A stretch of DNA of 10,020 nucleotides from Actinomycetota bacterium (GCA_005789925.1 SXWG01000114.1:1-10020); one strand, 5' to 3'. Counted from the first letter of the stretch, positions 1 to 5,881 are shown. The notes: generated by a model from the letters alone, not told the origin. Translations and numbers: made by a program.

Positions 1-348
1 AGCCTCACCGGGGACGAAGCCACTGGTGCTCGCACCGTGTACGACTCACTCGTCGCACCGGCCAAGCACATCGCCGACAACGCCGGCCTCGAAGGCTCTG
101 TCGTGGTTCAGCGGGTCGAGAGCGAGAAGGGCTCCATGGGCCTGAACGCCGCGACCGGCGAATATGTCGACCTCGTCAAGGCCGGCATCATCGACCCAGC
201 CAAGGTCACTCGTGCAGCCCTCCAGAACGCGGCCTCCATTGCCGCCCTGGTGCTGACCACCGAGTGCCTCGTGGCTGACAAGCCAGAGAAGAACCCACCA
301 GCAATGCCCGGCGGGGGCGGAATGCCCGGTGGAATGGGGATGATGTAA
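1..348 (+). CDS. groEL: Chaperonin GroEL (60 kDa), C-terminal part
   Basis: This is the last 115 codons of the ATP-dependent cytosolic protein-folding chaperonin; the gene enters the window already open in frame 1. The translation runs through LTGDEATGARTVYDSLVAPA, then GSVVVQRV, the motif NAATGEYVDLVKAGIIDPAKV and TRAALQNAASIAALVLTTE, the conserved end of the equatorial domain. It finishes with the flexible Gly/Met tail GGGGMPGGMGMM. The GTG at 37 is an internal valine and not a start, because the reading frame and the family similarity continue upstream to base 1. A hairpin terminator follows about 70 nt after the stop. Whether a groES gene precedes it cannot be seen. Identification is certain; the copy type (actinobacteria often carry two) cannot be settled from this fragment. 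Confidence 0.97.
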   Translation, partial: SLTGDEATGARTVYDSLVAPAKHIADNAGLEGSVVVQRVESEKGSMGLNAATGEYVDLVKAGIIDPAKVTRAALQNAASIAALVLTTECLVADKPEKNPPAMPGGGGMPGGMGMM

Positions 349-414
349 TTCATCCCTCTCGGATCGCTGGGAATAGTCAACCCCCCCTCGTGGTTGTTCC
401 CGGTACCCCCCGAT

Positions 415-448
415 GTGAGCCCGGACCGTCAGGTCCGGGTTCACGTGT
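415..448 (+). terminator. Hairpin terminator after groEL
   Basis: GTGAGCCCGGACC (415-427) pairs with GGTCCGGGTTCAC (432-444) around a GTCA loop, giving a 13-bp stem with one G-U pair. It is followed by GTGTTTCTC, only a weak T-run. It lies 67 nt after the groEL stop and ahead of the next gene. A less regular pairing (GGAA/CAACC at 370-382 with GGTTGTTCC at 392-400) precedes it. Confidence 0.75.
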
Positions 449-496
449 TTCTCGGCCCAGGTTGTGCTCGATGACGACCCTTAGCGTGGAGCTTCG

Positions 497-865
497 ATGA
501 ACGCGACCTCGTCACACCATCAGCGCCGTGGCTTCTGGTTGCATCAACTCACTGAATATCTCGTGGCATTCGCGCTCGTCAGTTCCGCAGCACAGTCCAA
601 AGACACCACTGTGTTGTGTGTCGCAGCTCTTGTCATGCTCGTGAATGCAGCGACAACCGAGGGATTACTCGGTGCTTATCGACTCACGTCAGTAGCGGTT
701 CATCGCATCATCGACATGTGTGTCGCCGGTCTGATGTGCGTCGCTGCTGTCACACTTGACGTGACCTCATCGACAACAGTGACTCTCGTTGGTGCAGCAG
801 TCATAGTTGCGCTTCTCGGATCTGGTCTCATCTCTCGCTGGTTCCGACGCAACACTGCGTCCTGA
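497..865 (+). CDS. Small four-helix integral membrane protein, unknown function
   Basis: A 122-aa protein that I do not recognise by name. Four hydrophobic stretches are visible at about residues 16-33, 38-54, 70-88 and 94-113, so it should be an integral membrane protein almost without soluble domains. The N-terminus has a His/Arg-rich lead (SSHHQRRGFW) and the C-terminus ends with the basic cluster SRWFRR. By the positive-inside rule both ends would face the cytoplasm. Between helices 2 and 3 lies a short polar segment, TEGLLGAYRLTSVAVHR. The ATG at 497 was chosen because GGAG lies at 488-491. A TAGCGT box at 482-487 could be a -10. Codon use looks like that of its neighbours. It sits alone between the groEL terminator and the 886 gene. 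Confidence 0.75.
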   Translation: MNATSSHHQRRGFWLHQLTEYLVAFALVSSAAQSKDTTVLCVAALVMLVNAATTEGLLGAYRLTSVAVHRIIDMCVAGLMCVAAVTLDVTSSTTVTLVGAAVIVALLGSGLISRWFRRNTAS

Positions 866-872
866 ACGTCGG

Positions 873-878
873 TACGCT
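873..878 (+). promoter_or_regulatory. Candidate -10 box for leaderless start at 886
   Basis: TACGCT fits the actinobacterial -10 pattern TAnnnT and ends exactly 7 nt before the ATG at 886. No Shine-Dalgarno-like sequence is present. Together these suggest transcription begins at or next to the start codon. No clear -35 is seen. Confidence 0.45.
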
Positions 879-885
879 GACCCAC

Positions 886-1062
886 ATGGCATTCGAGCGA
901 CCTGCACCTGATCTGAACAAACTCATCGCAGCGTGGGAAGAGTGGGAGAAGGGGGCGGAGAGCCCTGGCCGCACTCTGGCCAATTTGAAGACCGCAGGAC
1001 TTGCCGATATGTTCGTGCAGCTGAAGACCAGCGGATGGACTCCGGCAATTCCGACTTCATGA
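886..1062 (+). CDS. Conserved-looking 58-aa soluble protein, upstream partner of the Nudix gene
   Basis: A 58-aa open frame from ATG 886 to TGA 1060-1062, beginning MAFERPAPDLNKLIAAWEEW and ending in WTPAIPTS. Its composition looks like a real protein: an acidic, Trp-containing helix (residues 10-22, LNKLIAAWEEWEK), then GRTLANLKTAGLADMFVQL, which can form a second helix. There is no signal peptide or membrane segment. The stop codon overlaps the ATG of the Nudix gene (ATGA, 1059-1062), so the two are probably translationally coupled. It resembles short unnamed actinobacterial proteins, but I cannot give a function. Being under 60 codons it is easily missed, and missing it leads to a wrongly extended Nudix start. 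Its own start looks leaderless, with TACGCT 7 nt upstream. Confidence 0.7.
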   Translation: MAFERPAPDLNKLIAAWEEWEKGAESPGRTLANLKTAGLADMFVQLKTSGWTPAIPTS

Positions 1063-1742
1063 GTCGTCGTCCAGGCGGCGATCAGCGAATTCTTCGACCA
1101 GACGAATTCCGCATTGGTGAAACTGCACCGTGGTCCGGACGCGACCTCGATGTGCTCACAGATTTTGACGAATGCATCCGTCGTCTTGAGTCGTACTTCC
1201 TGAATCGTACGCCGGTCGACATTCGTGCCCCCTATGCGCCGGCGCAAGGAACTCGCCCGTCGGCGGTGCTGTTGCCGTTGGTGAATCGGTCCGGCACGCC
1301 ACATATGGTGCTCACTCGTCGCAGCGCGAAGTTGAACAACCATCGTGGCGAGATTTCCTTTCCAGGTGGTCGAGTGGAAGACGGCGAGAACCACGAAGAT
1401 GCCGCGTTGCGCGAAGCGCACGAGGAGATTGCACTTCTGCCACAACACGTGCGCACACTCGGTGTGCTCGACCTCGTGACCACGCGGGTGAGCAACAGCA
1501 CCATCACCCCGATCGTCGGAGCAGTCGAGACCGAACCAAAGTTTTCAGCACATGCAGCTGAAGTCGAGAGAATTCTCACGTTGCCCCTCACTGAATTGGT
1601 TCGTGCCGATACGTATCGACATGAGTTCTGGACCACACCTTTTGGCGAGATCACCATCCACTTCTTCGAACTCGACGACGAGACCGTGTGGGGTGCCACC
1701 GGAAACTTGCTCGCGCAACTGATCGACGCTGTCACCCGCTAA
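1059..1742 (+). CDS. Nudix hydrolase, coenzyme A pyrophosphatase (NudL/PCD1) type
   Basis: A 227-aa cytosolic hydrolase expected to cleave a nucleoside diphosphate linkage, most likely CoA to 4'-phosphopantetheine and 3',5'-ADP with a divalent metal. The family-specific motif upstream of the Nudix box is present at residues 84-104 (LTRRSAKLNNHRGEIS followed by FPGG). The Nudix box runs G104...E110...R118-E119-A-H-E122-E123-I-A-L126. The usual Gly near the end of the box is Ala125, as in the NudL branch (EEVA), so this supports the subfamily rather than signalling loss of activity. The next stretch, TRVSNSTITPIVGAV, also fits NudL-like enzymes. The start at 1059 is set by the ATGA overlap with the 58-aa gene; the longer frame from 933 would overlap that gene almost completely. 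Residues 1-60 are a less conserved N-terminal extension. Exact substrate is inferred. Confidence 0.9.
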   Translation: MSRRPGGDQRILRPDEFRIGETAPWSGRDLDVLTDFDECIRRLESYFLNRTPVDIRAPYAPAQGTRPSAVLLPLVNRSGTPHMVLTRRSAKLNNHRGEISFPGGRVEDGENHEDAALREAHEEIALLPQHVRTLGVLDLVTTRVSNSTITPIVGAVETEPKFSAHAAEVERILTLPLTELVRADTYRHEFWTTPFGEITIHFFELDDETVWGATGNLLAQLIDAVTR

Positions 1743-2176
1743 GAGCCGGCATAGGCGCGCACAGTCCGGTAGAACACGAGCGCCCAACTGCGACACATCA
1801 GTCGGTCTCTCGTGGACCGGTGTAAACAATTCGTGCGCATGTCACTGAGGAACTTGTCGTCGATGCGGCGTCGAGTTGGCGCATCCCACCAGATTCCTCG
1901 GTCAATTCGAGAGAAGTTGCGGTAACTGAAGTCGTGGCGACGACAGGCGTTGGTGAAGTCGAAGGTTCGTCCTGTTCCGCCGATGAGCGGTGCGGAGCAT
2001 CCGTCGCTCGACCAGTCGAAGCGCGTGTCTCCCGGTGGTGTGTCGGCTAGGTCGATGAACGTCGCGAGAGACGTGGAGAACACCAGTTGACGAAGCTCGG
2101 TGACAGCATCGGTGACTGGCTGTGGTGGGCTCACACCAAAGAGGGTGAGAACAAGCGATGAAAGCAGAAGTGGCAT
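1739..2176 (-). CDS. Secreted prokaryotic phospholipase A2
   Basis: A 145-aa protein of the small prokaryotic phospholipase A2 family (Streptomyces violaceoruber type), which hydrolyses the sn-2 ester of glycerophospholipids with calcium. The N-terminus (MPLLLSSLVLTLFGVS) is hydrophobic and reads as a short signal peptide, though it has no basic residue before the core. The core holds DWSSDGCSAP (residues 54-63), FDFTNACRRHDFSYRNF (72-88) with the catalytic His81-Asp82 pair, and RRRIDDKFLSDM (102-113), whose Asp106 or Asp107 should complete the dyad. Four cysteines (60, 78, 117, 128) would make two disulfides, as in the family. The ATG has AAAGGA at 2189-2184 with 7-nt spacing. It follows ribH by 67 nt on the same strand and may be co-transcribed, although a hairpin lies between. 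Its stop overlaps the stop of the convergent Nudix gene. Confidence 0.88.
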   Translation of the reverse strand: MPLLLSSLVLTLFGVSPPQPVTDAVTELRQLVFSTSLATFIDLADTPPGDTRFDWSSDGCSAPLIGGTGRTFDFTNACRRHDFSYRNFSRIDRGIWWDAPTRRRIDDKFLSDMRTNCLHRSTRDRLMCRSWALVFYRTVRAYAGS

Positions 2177-2190
2177 CGGGCATTCCTTTC

Positions 2191-2216
2191 CGATGCGGCC
2201 TACACGGCACGCATCG
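2191..2216 (-). promoter_or_regulatory. Hairpin between ribH and the phospholipase gene
   Basis: CGATGCG pairs with CGCATCG, with an inner GCC/GGC pairing round a GTGTA loop (on the minus strand CGATGCG-T-GCC-GTGTA-GGC-CGCATCG). It starts 27 nt after the ribH stop and ends 1 nt before the AAAGGA of the phospholipase. There is no T-run, so it is either a weak factor-dependent terminator of the rib operon or a structured leader controlling the phospholipase gene. Confidence 0.5.
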
Positions 2217-2243
2217 AGGCGTTTGCCCGAATGTGTGTGCGGT

Positions 2244-2726
2244 TCAGCCCTTCAGGCAGCGCATCAACTGAGCCATCTCGACTGCGCCCACGGCAGCCTC
2301 ATCACCTTTGTTGTCGATTCCAGGGCCACTACGGTCGAGCGCCTGTTGCTCAGTGTCGACAGTCAGTACGCCGAACATGATCGGCAGCCCGGTCGCAAGT
2401 TGCGCATCTTGGATGCCACGAGCCGCTTCACCAGCGACGAAGTCGAAGTGAGCTGTGTCGCCACGAATGACACAACCGAGACAGATGACTGCATCGACTT
2501 TGCCGCTCTGGGCCATGGCCTTTGCGGCAAGAGGTGCTTCGAATGCACCAGGAACCCACGCTTCCATGACGTCGGTGTCGGCGACATTCAATCGGGAAAG
2601 TCCACGTCGAGCGCCGTCACGCAATGCGGACACGATGTGGTCATTGAAGCGCGCGGCGATGATTCCGATGCGCAACCCTGTTCCGTCGAGTGCGGGGCCA
2701 ATTCCTGCTGAACCAGCGCGTGTCAT
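2244..2726 (-). CDS. ribH: 6,7-dimethyl-8-ribityllumazine synthase
   Basis: A 160-aa lumazine synthase, the usual length. It condenses 5-amino-6-ribitylaminouracil with 3,4-dihydroxy-2-butanone 4-phosphate to give 6,7-dimethyl-8-ribityllumazine, the penultimate step of riboflavin synthesis, in an oligomeric cytosolic complex. Visible motifs are AARFND (residues 24-29, aromatic substrate stacking), WVPGAFEAPLA (57-67), CLGCVIRGDTAHFDFVAGEA (82-101) with catalytic His93, and GVLTVDTEQQALDRSG (119-134) with the phosphate-binding Arg132. The start codon overlaps the ribBA stop by 4 bp (ATGA), and AAGGAGAAG lies just upstream inside ribBA, so translation is coupled and probably efficient. The 15-residue N-terminus is Gly/Ala-rich and poorly conserved. 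Identification is secure. Confidence 0.98.
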   Translation of the reverse strand: MTRAGSAGIGPALDGTGLRIGIIAARFNDHIVSALRDGARRGLSRLNVADTDVMEAWVPGAFEAPLAAKAMAQSGKVDAVICLGCVIRGDTAHFDFVAGEAARGIQDAQLATGLPIMFGVLTVDTEQQALDRSGPGIDNKGDEAAVGAVEMAQLMRCLKG

Positions 2727-3961
2727 GACTTCTCCTTCGTGGTCTGTTCATTGAATTCGATGAGGTGTCCCATGCGCTCACGTTTGGTGCGCAAGTACGC
2801 CTCGTTCTCGGGGGTCGGCACTGTGTTCAGAGGAACGCGATCGACCACGGTGAGACCGTATCCGCCGAGGCCACCGCATTTCGACGGGTTGTTCGTCATC
2901 AGTCGCAGCTGGTGAACACCGAGATCAGCGATGATCTGCGCACCGATTCCGTACTCGCGGGAGTCCACCGGAAGGCCCAACTGCAGGTTCGCATCGACAG
3001 TGTCGAGTCCTTCGTCTTGAAGTGAGTACGCACGGATCTTGTGGCCGATGCCGATGCCACGGCCCTCGTGGCCGCGCAGGTACACGACGACACCGCGACC
3101 CTCTCTTGCGACGAGTGACATGGCGCTTTCCAGTTGTGGACCGCAGTCGCAGCGGCGTGAGGAGAACACATCTCCGGTGAGACATTCGCTGTGCACTCGA
3201 ACAAGGACCGGATCACCGTCGCTCACGTTGCCTTGCACGAACGCCAAGTGCTCGACCTGATCGATCGTGCTGCGGTAAGCCACGCAGGTGAAGTCTCCGA
3301 AGTCGGTGGGAACTTTTGCTTCGCCGACTCGCTCGACGAGTCGTTCGTGACGGCGACGGTATTGGATCAACTCGGCAATTGAAGACAGCAAGAGTCCGTG
3401 CTCTGCGCAGAACTTTCTCAAGTCGGGGAGACGCATCATCGTGCCGTCGTCATTTTGAATTTCACAGATGACACCGGCTGGTGAACATCCGGCAAGGCGC
3501 GCAAGGTCTACAGCTGCCTCGGTGTGACCTGCACGCTTCAACACGCCGCCTTGGCGTGCGCGCAACGGGAAGATGTGTCCAGGTCGTGCGAATTCGGCGA
3601 AACCGACGGTGCCATCGGCGAGTCCACGCAGCGTGGCGGCGCGGTCAGCGGCGCTGATTCCGGTGGTCGTTCCCTCGATGATGTCGACCGAGTCAGTGAA
3701 TGCGGTGCGCTGGCTCTCCGTGTTCTGCTCGACCATGAGAGGGAGACGCAACTCGTTGCACCGCTCTTCGGTGAGTGGTGCACAGACCACGCCGCTTGTG
3801 TAACGCACGATGAATGCAAGTTTCTCTGGTATGGCGAACTGTGCGGCCATGATGAGGTCGCCCTCGTTCTCGCGATCTTCGTCGTCGACCATCACGACGA
3901 TTTCGCCGCGTGCGATTGCAGCGACGACGTCCTCGATGGGGGCAAAGGGTTGTTCGCTCAT
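2723..3961 (-). CDS. ribBA: Bifunctional DHBP synthase / GTP cyclohydrolase II
   Basis: A 412-aa cytosolic fusion enzyme that feeds both branches of riboflavin synthesis. Residues 1-205 are 3,4-dihydroxy-2-butanone-4-phosphate synthase (ribulose 5-phosphate to the four-carbon unit), with the metal site DDEDRENEGD (26-35), TGISAADRAAT (99-110), ARPGHIFPLRA (125-135) and GHTEAAVDLARLAG (145-158). Residues 206-400 are GTP cyclohydrolase II, with VHSECLTGDVFSSRRCDCG carrying zinc ligands Cys260, Cys271 and Cys273, then YLRGHEGRGIGIGHKIRAY (294-312), and MTNNPSKCGGL (355-365). Both active sites look intact. The ATG at 3961 is preferred: it overlaps the ribD stop (ATGA), has AAAGGA 9 nt upstream, and begins with the family's normal N-terminus. 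The same frame stays open to 4105, but that part is antisense-like Arg/His-rich sequence lying inside ribD. Confidence 0.98.
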   Translation of the reverse strand: MSEQPFAPIEDVVAAIARGEIVVMVDDEDRENEGDLIMAAQFAIPEKLAFIVRYTSGVVCAPLTEERCNELRLPLMVEQNTESQRTAFTDSVDIIEGTTTGISAADRAATLRGLADGTVGFAEFARPGHIFPLRARQGGVLKRAGHTEAAVDLARLAGCSPAGVICEIQNDDGTMMRLPDLRKFCAEHGLLLSSIAELIQYRRRHERLVERVGEAKVPTDFGDFTCVAYRSTIDQVEHLAFVQGNVSDGDPVLVRVHSECLTGDVFSSRRCDCGPQLESAMSLVAREGRGVVVYLRGHEGRGIGIGHKIRAYSLQDEGLDTVDANLQLGLPVDSREYGIGAQIIADLGVHQLRLMTNNPSKCGGLGGYGLTVVDRVPLNTVPTPENEAYLRTKRERMGHLIEFNEQTTKEKS

Positions 3962-4968
3962 GATGTTGTTTCCTTTCGACGCTCGAGGATGACCTCGATG
4001 TCTTGGTCGAGAACTGAGATTCCGGTGAGTGTGCCGCGCCACATGTCTGCCGCGGTGTGCGCGGGTAGGCCATCGAAAGCGGGCAAGGCGGATGGGTCGC
4101 CACACACCACAGGAGCGACGTGAAAGACATATCGATCGACGAGGCCCTGTTCATGGAACGAGCGCGCAACTTTCGGCCCGGCCTCCACCATCAGGTGAAT
4201 GTCACCTTGTGCGCCGCATTGGTCGAGCAATTCCTCAAGTTGGCCGGTCCATTCAGTGCATGGTTGCACCGCCGCATCGGCGGGCACGCTTCCGTCGCGG
4301 CTCGCGAGCACGACGCGTCGGGGTGAGCGTCCTGCAACATGGCGCACGTCAAGCCGTGGGTTGTCAGCGCGAACGGTTCCCATTCCGGTCACGATGACAT
4401 CAGCATCGGCTCGCAATTCATGAACGCGACTGCGTGCGGCGTCACCAGTGATCCATGTTCTGTTCGGAACCGTCGCATAACCGTCGATGGTGACCGCCAT
4501 TTTCAAGGTCACATATGGACGATTGGTGCGACGATGGCGAATGTATGCGGCAAGTTGGGTGTGCACGTCGCTCGCGCATACGTCAGTGACGACCTCGACG
4601 CCGGCGCTTCGAAGTTCTGCATGTCCTCGTCCGGACACTTTGGTGTCTGGGTCTTCAAGCGATGTGACCACGCGCGCGACACCGGCATCGATGATCGCTT
4701 TTGTGCAGGGACCAGTTCGTCCGGTGTGGGAGCACGGCTCGAGAGTGGAGTAGAGAGTCGCACCAACTGTCGAGTGCCCACCGCGCAAAGCTGACTGGAG
4801 GGCGACGATTTCGGCGTGCGGACCACCAGGTTCTGACGTGGCGCCCTCATGGATCGAACCGTCGGAGCAGACCAACACAGCACCGACCCAGGGGTTTGGA
4901 CGCGCGCGGGTGCGCGCAGTCTCGGCCATAGCGATGGCACGACGCATCAGCGTCTCGTGGTCGTTCAT
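3958..4968 (-). CDS. ribD: Bifunctional riboflavin deaminase-reductase
   Basis: A 336-aa enzyme, normal for RibD, performing the second and third steps after GTP ring opening: deamination of the pyrimidine and NADPH reduction of the ribosyl side chain. The N-terminal deaminase (1-145) carries the zinc site PHAE (His51, Glu53 catalytic) and PCSHTGRTGPC (Cys79, Cys88). The C-terminal reductase (151-336) shows YVTLKMAVTIDGYA, WITGDAAR, HELRADADVIVTGMGTVRAD and NPRLD, followed by a late Val-Glu-Ala-Gly-Pro segment typical of the domain. ATG 4968 has AAGGA at 4979-4975 with 6-nt spacing. The gene lies directly behind an FMN riboswitch and is coupled to ribBA by a 4-bp overlap. No riboflavin synthase gene lies between it and ribBA. 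Confidence 0.97.
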   Translation of the reverse strand: MNDHETLMRRAIAMAETARTRARPNPWVGAVLVCSDGSIHEGATSEPGGPHAEIVALQSALRGGHSTVGATLYSTLEPCSHTGRTGPCTKAIIDAGVARVVTSLEDPDTKVSGRGHAELRSAGVEVVTDVCASDVHTQLAAYIRHRRTNRPYVTLKMAVTIDGYATVPNRTWITGDAARSRVHELRADADVIVTGMGTVRADNPRLDVRHVAGRSPRRVVLASRDGSVPADAAVQPCTEWTGQLEELLDQCGAQGDIHLMVEAGPKVARSFHEQGLVDRYVFHVAPVVCGDPSALPAFDGLPAHTAADMWRGTLTGISVLDQDIEVILERRKETTS

Positions 4969-4974
4969 GTTGTG

Positions 4975-4979
4975 TCCTT
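4975..4979 (-). promoter_or_regulatory. ribD ribosome binding site inside riboswitch P1
   Basis: AAGGA at 4979-4975 sits 6 nt before the ribD ATG. Four of its five bases (AAGG) belong to the 3' strand of the riboswitch closing stem (4981-4976 pairing with 5097-5092). Stem formation would therefore hide the site from the ribosome. Confidence 0.65.
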
Positions 4980-5097
4980 GCTCCCATCCGGACTGTGACC
5001 GTCGGCCTCAGAATCTCACTGAGTCGGCCCCGCCACCGAGGTGACGGGGTTCGCGGGCTGTAACCGCCGGTTGGGACTTTCACCCGACCCTGCAAGG
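4976..5097 (-). ncRNA. FMN riboswitch (RFN element) controlling ribD-ribBA-ribH
   Basis: Read on the minus strand, the leader contains the diagnostic conserved blocks of the FMN aptamer in order: CAGGGTCGGGTGAAAGTCCC, then AACCGGCGGTTACAGCCCGC, a variable arm CCCCGTCACCTCGGTGGCGGGG, then GCCGACTCAGTGAGATTCTG, and finally GGCCGACGGTCACAGTCCGG with ATGGGAG. P1 can be formed by CCTTGC (5097-5092) and GCAAGG (4981-4976). The aptamer senses flavin mononucleotide and lowers expression of riboflavin genes. No separate terminator with a U-run is present between the aptamer and ribD. The 3' strand of P1 contains the Shine-Dalgarno, so control is most likely at translation initiation. Between the tetR stop and the aptamer there are only about 40 nt. 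Confidence 0.95.
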
Positions 5098-5111
5098 GGT
5101 GTGTTGTTGTC

Positions 5112-5127
5112 GGCAGACGAATCTGCC
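5112..5127 (-). terminator. Small hairpin after the tetR stop codon
   Basis: GGCAGATTCGTCTGCC on the minus strand forms a 6-bp stem with a TTCG tetraloop, 10 nt after the tetR TAG. No T-run follows. It may be a weak end for the tetR transcript, or a 5' stabilising hairpin of the rib leader. Confidence 0.4.
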
Positions 5128-5134
5128 AAGACAG

Positions 5135-5164
5135 AGGCTACGACCAGGGGTTCTTCGCCAGCAA
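5135..5164 (-). promoter_or_regulatory. Weak candidate promoter for the rib operon
   Basis: TTGCTG (5164-5159) and TAGCCT (5140-5135) are 18 nt apart and match the -35 TTGnnn and -10 TAnnnT patterns. The -10 overlaps the tetR stop codon. Transcription would start just ahead of the small hairpin and the riboswitch. Without it, the rib operon would depend on read-through from tetR. Such matches are common by chance. Confidence 0.25.
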
Positions 5165-5785
5165 CCCGAGCACATGTCGCCAGAACGACACCAATTTCTC
5201 GGGGTCGTCCTCTATTCCCATTGCGGGTCCAAAGATGAGCGCACCGAACATGAGGGCAGACGAAATCTGGGCTGCCCTGATTGAGTCACTCGGTGTGAGA
5301 CCGAGGACGTTTTCAAGGTTCGTAGCCATGGCAGTTATGACGGGCCGATCCTGTATTGCAAGCCGATCTGTCTCGCCCTCCAAGGCCAGCCACGCATTCA
5401 ACTTGATGAGATGCACGAGATCGTCGTCAATGATCGCCGCAGGTGACACCAGGTTCTCCTGATGCGCGCTGATACGACTGGCGATACTTCGTGTGAGGTA
5501 GTCGCGCATTGCAAGAAAGAGCTCGGTCTTGCCACCAAACCAAGTGTGAACGAAACCGTGGTTGATGTCTGCCCGTTCTGCGATGTCGCGAACGCCCACC
5601 ACTGAGAACGGCTGCTGGCGAGTCAATTCGATGGCGGCATTGATGAGGCGTAGTTCACCTTCGGCACGAGATACGGGTGAGCGCCTTTTTGCCTTCTTCG
5701 GTATCCCTGACGCCTTCTTGACTCCCTTGGTAGGCGCCTTCCTCGCTGCAGCCTTACGCGGGGGAGTCCTCTTCTTTGCCGCCAC
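5138..5785 (-). CDS. TetR-family transcriptional regulator with basic N-terminal tail
   Basis: A 215-aa TetR-type repressor. Residues 1-37 form a Lys/Ala/Pro/Arg-rich tail (for example PPRKAAARKAPTKGVKKA, then PKKAKRR) resembling histone H1-like basic tails. The DNA-binding domain follows at about 40-90: LRLINAAIELTRQQPFSVVG, then the helix-turn-helix VRDIAERADINHGFVHTWFG with GKTELFLAM after it. The remaining 120 residues are helical ligand-binding and dimerisation sequence without a recognisable ligand signature. The GTG at 5785 is the only good start ahead of the HTH; it has no Shine-Dalgarno but has TAAGTT 6 nt upstream, suggesting a leaderless transcript. The gene is divergent from the surface-protein gene at 5895, which is its most likely target besides itself. 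Ligand unknown. Confidence 0.9.
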   Translation of the reverse strand: MAAKKRTPPRKAAARKAPTKGVKKASGIPKKAKRRSPVSRAEGELRLINAAIELTRQQPFSVVGVRDIAERADINHGFVHTWFGGKTELFLAMRDYLTRSIASRISAHQENLVSPAAIIDDDLVHLIKLNAWLALEGETDRLAIQDRPVITAMATNLENVLGLTPSDSIRAAQISSALMFGALIFGPAMGIEDDPEKLVSFWRHVLGLLAKNPWS

Positions 5786-5791
5786 GGCGCC

Positions 5792-5797
5792 AACTTA
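5792..5797 (-). promoter_or_regulatory. Candidate -10 box of the tetR gene
   Basis: TAAGTT on the minus strand ends 6 nt before the GTG start at 5785. There is no ribosome binding site in between, so a leaderless message is likely. A -35 is not obvious. Confidence 0.4.
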
Positions 5798-5849
5798 GCG
5801 GTGAGTCGAGTGCCGACGTTCTCTCACTAGACAAGAACAACATTCACGG

Positions 5850-5863
5850 TCTTTCGATAAAGA
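5850..5863. promoter_or_regulatory. Candidate TetR operator palindrome
   Basis: TCTTTCGATAAAGA has two perfect 5-bp arms around CGAT. It lies in the 109-nt divergent intergenic region, 18 nt upstream of the presumed -10 of the surface-protein gene, so it would cover its -35. It is the best-centred short palindrome I see there. A wider pair GTGAG (5801-5805) / CTCAC (5823-5827) is also present. Confidence 0.3.
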
Positions 5864-5881
5864 GTCACAGACTGTTCGTGC

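Noticed and set aside
46..444. 132-aa minus-strand frame under groEL and its terminator
   Set aside because: Antisense to groEL and runs through the terminator hairpin.
933..1058. Longer N-terminus for the Nudix protein
   Set aside because: The extra 42 codons overlap the 58-aa gene in another frame and read as low-quality Gly/Arg sequence; the ATGA overlap gives a better start.
828..1448. 206-aa open frame on the minus strand
   Set aside because: It is antisense to the 58-aa gene and the Nudix motif region, is rich in Arg/His/Thr/Ser without domain features, and is a shadow of the real frame.
2100..2711. 203-aa plus-strand frame opposite ribH
   Set aside because: Fully antisense to ribH and the ribH-lipase spacer; composition is not protein-like.
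3962..4105. 48-residue N-terminal extension of RibBA
   Set aside because: It lies inside the 3' end of ribD and is Arg/His-rich; the ATG at 3961 has a ribosome site and begins the conserved protein.
3524..4123. 199-aa plus-strand frame opposite ribBA/ribD
   Set aside because: It is a complementary-strand shadow of two well-conserved enzymes, with no recognisable domain.
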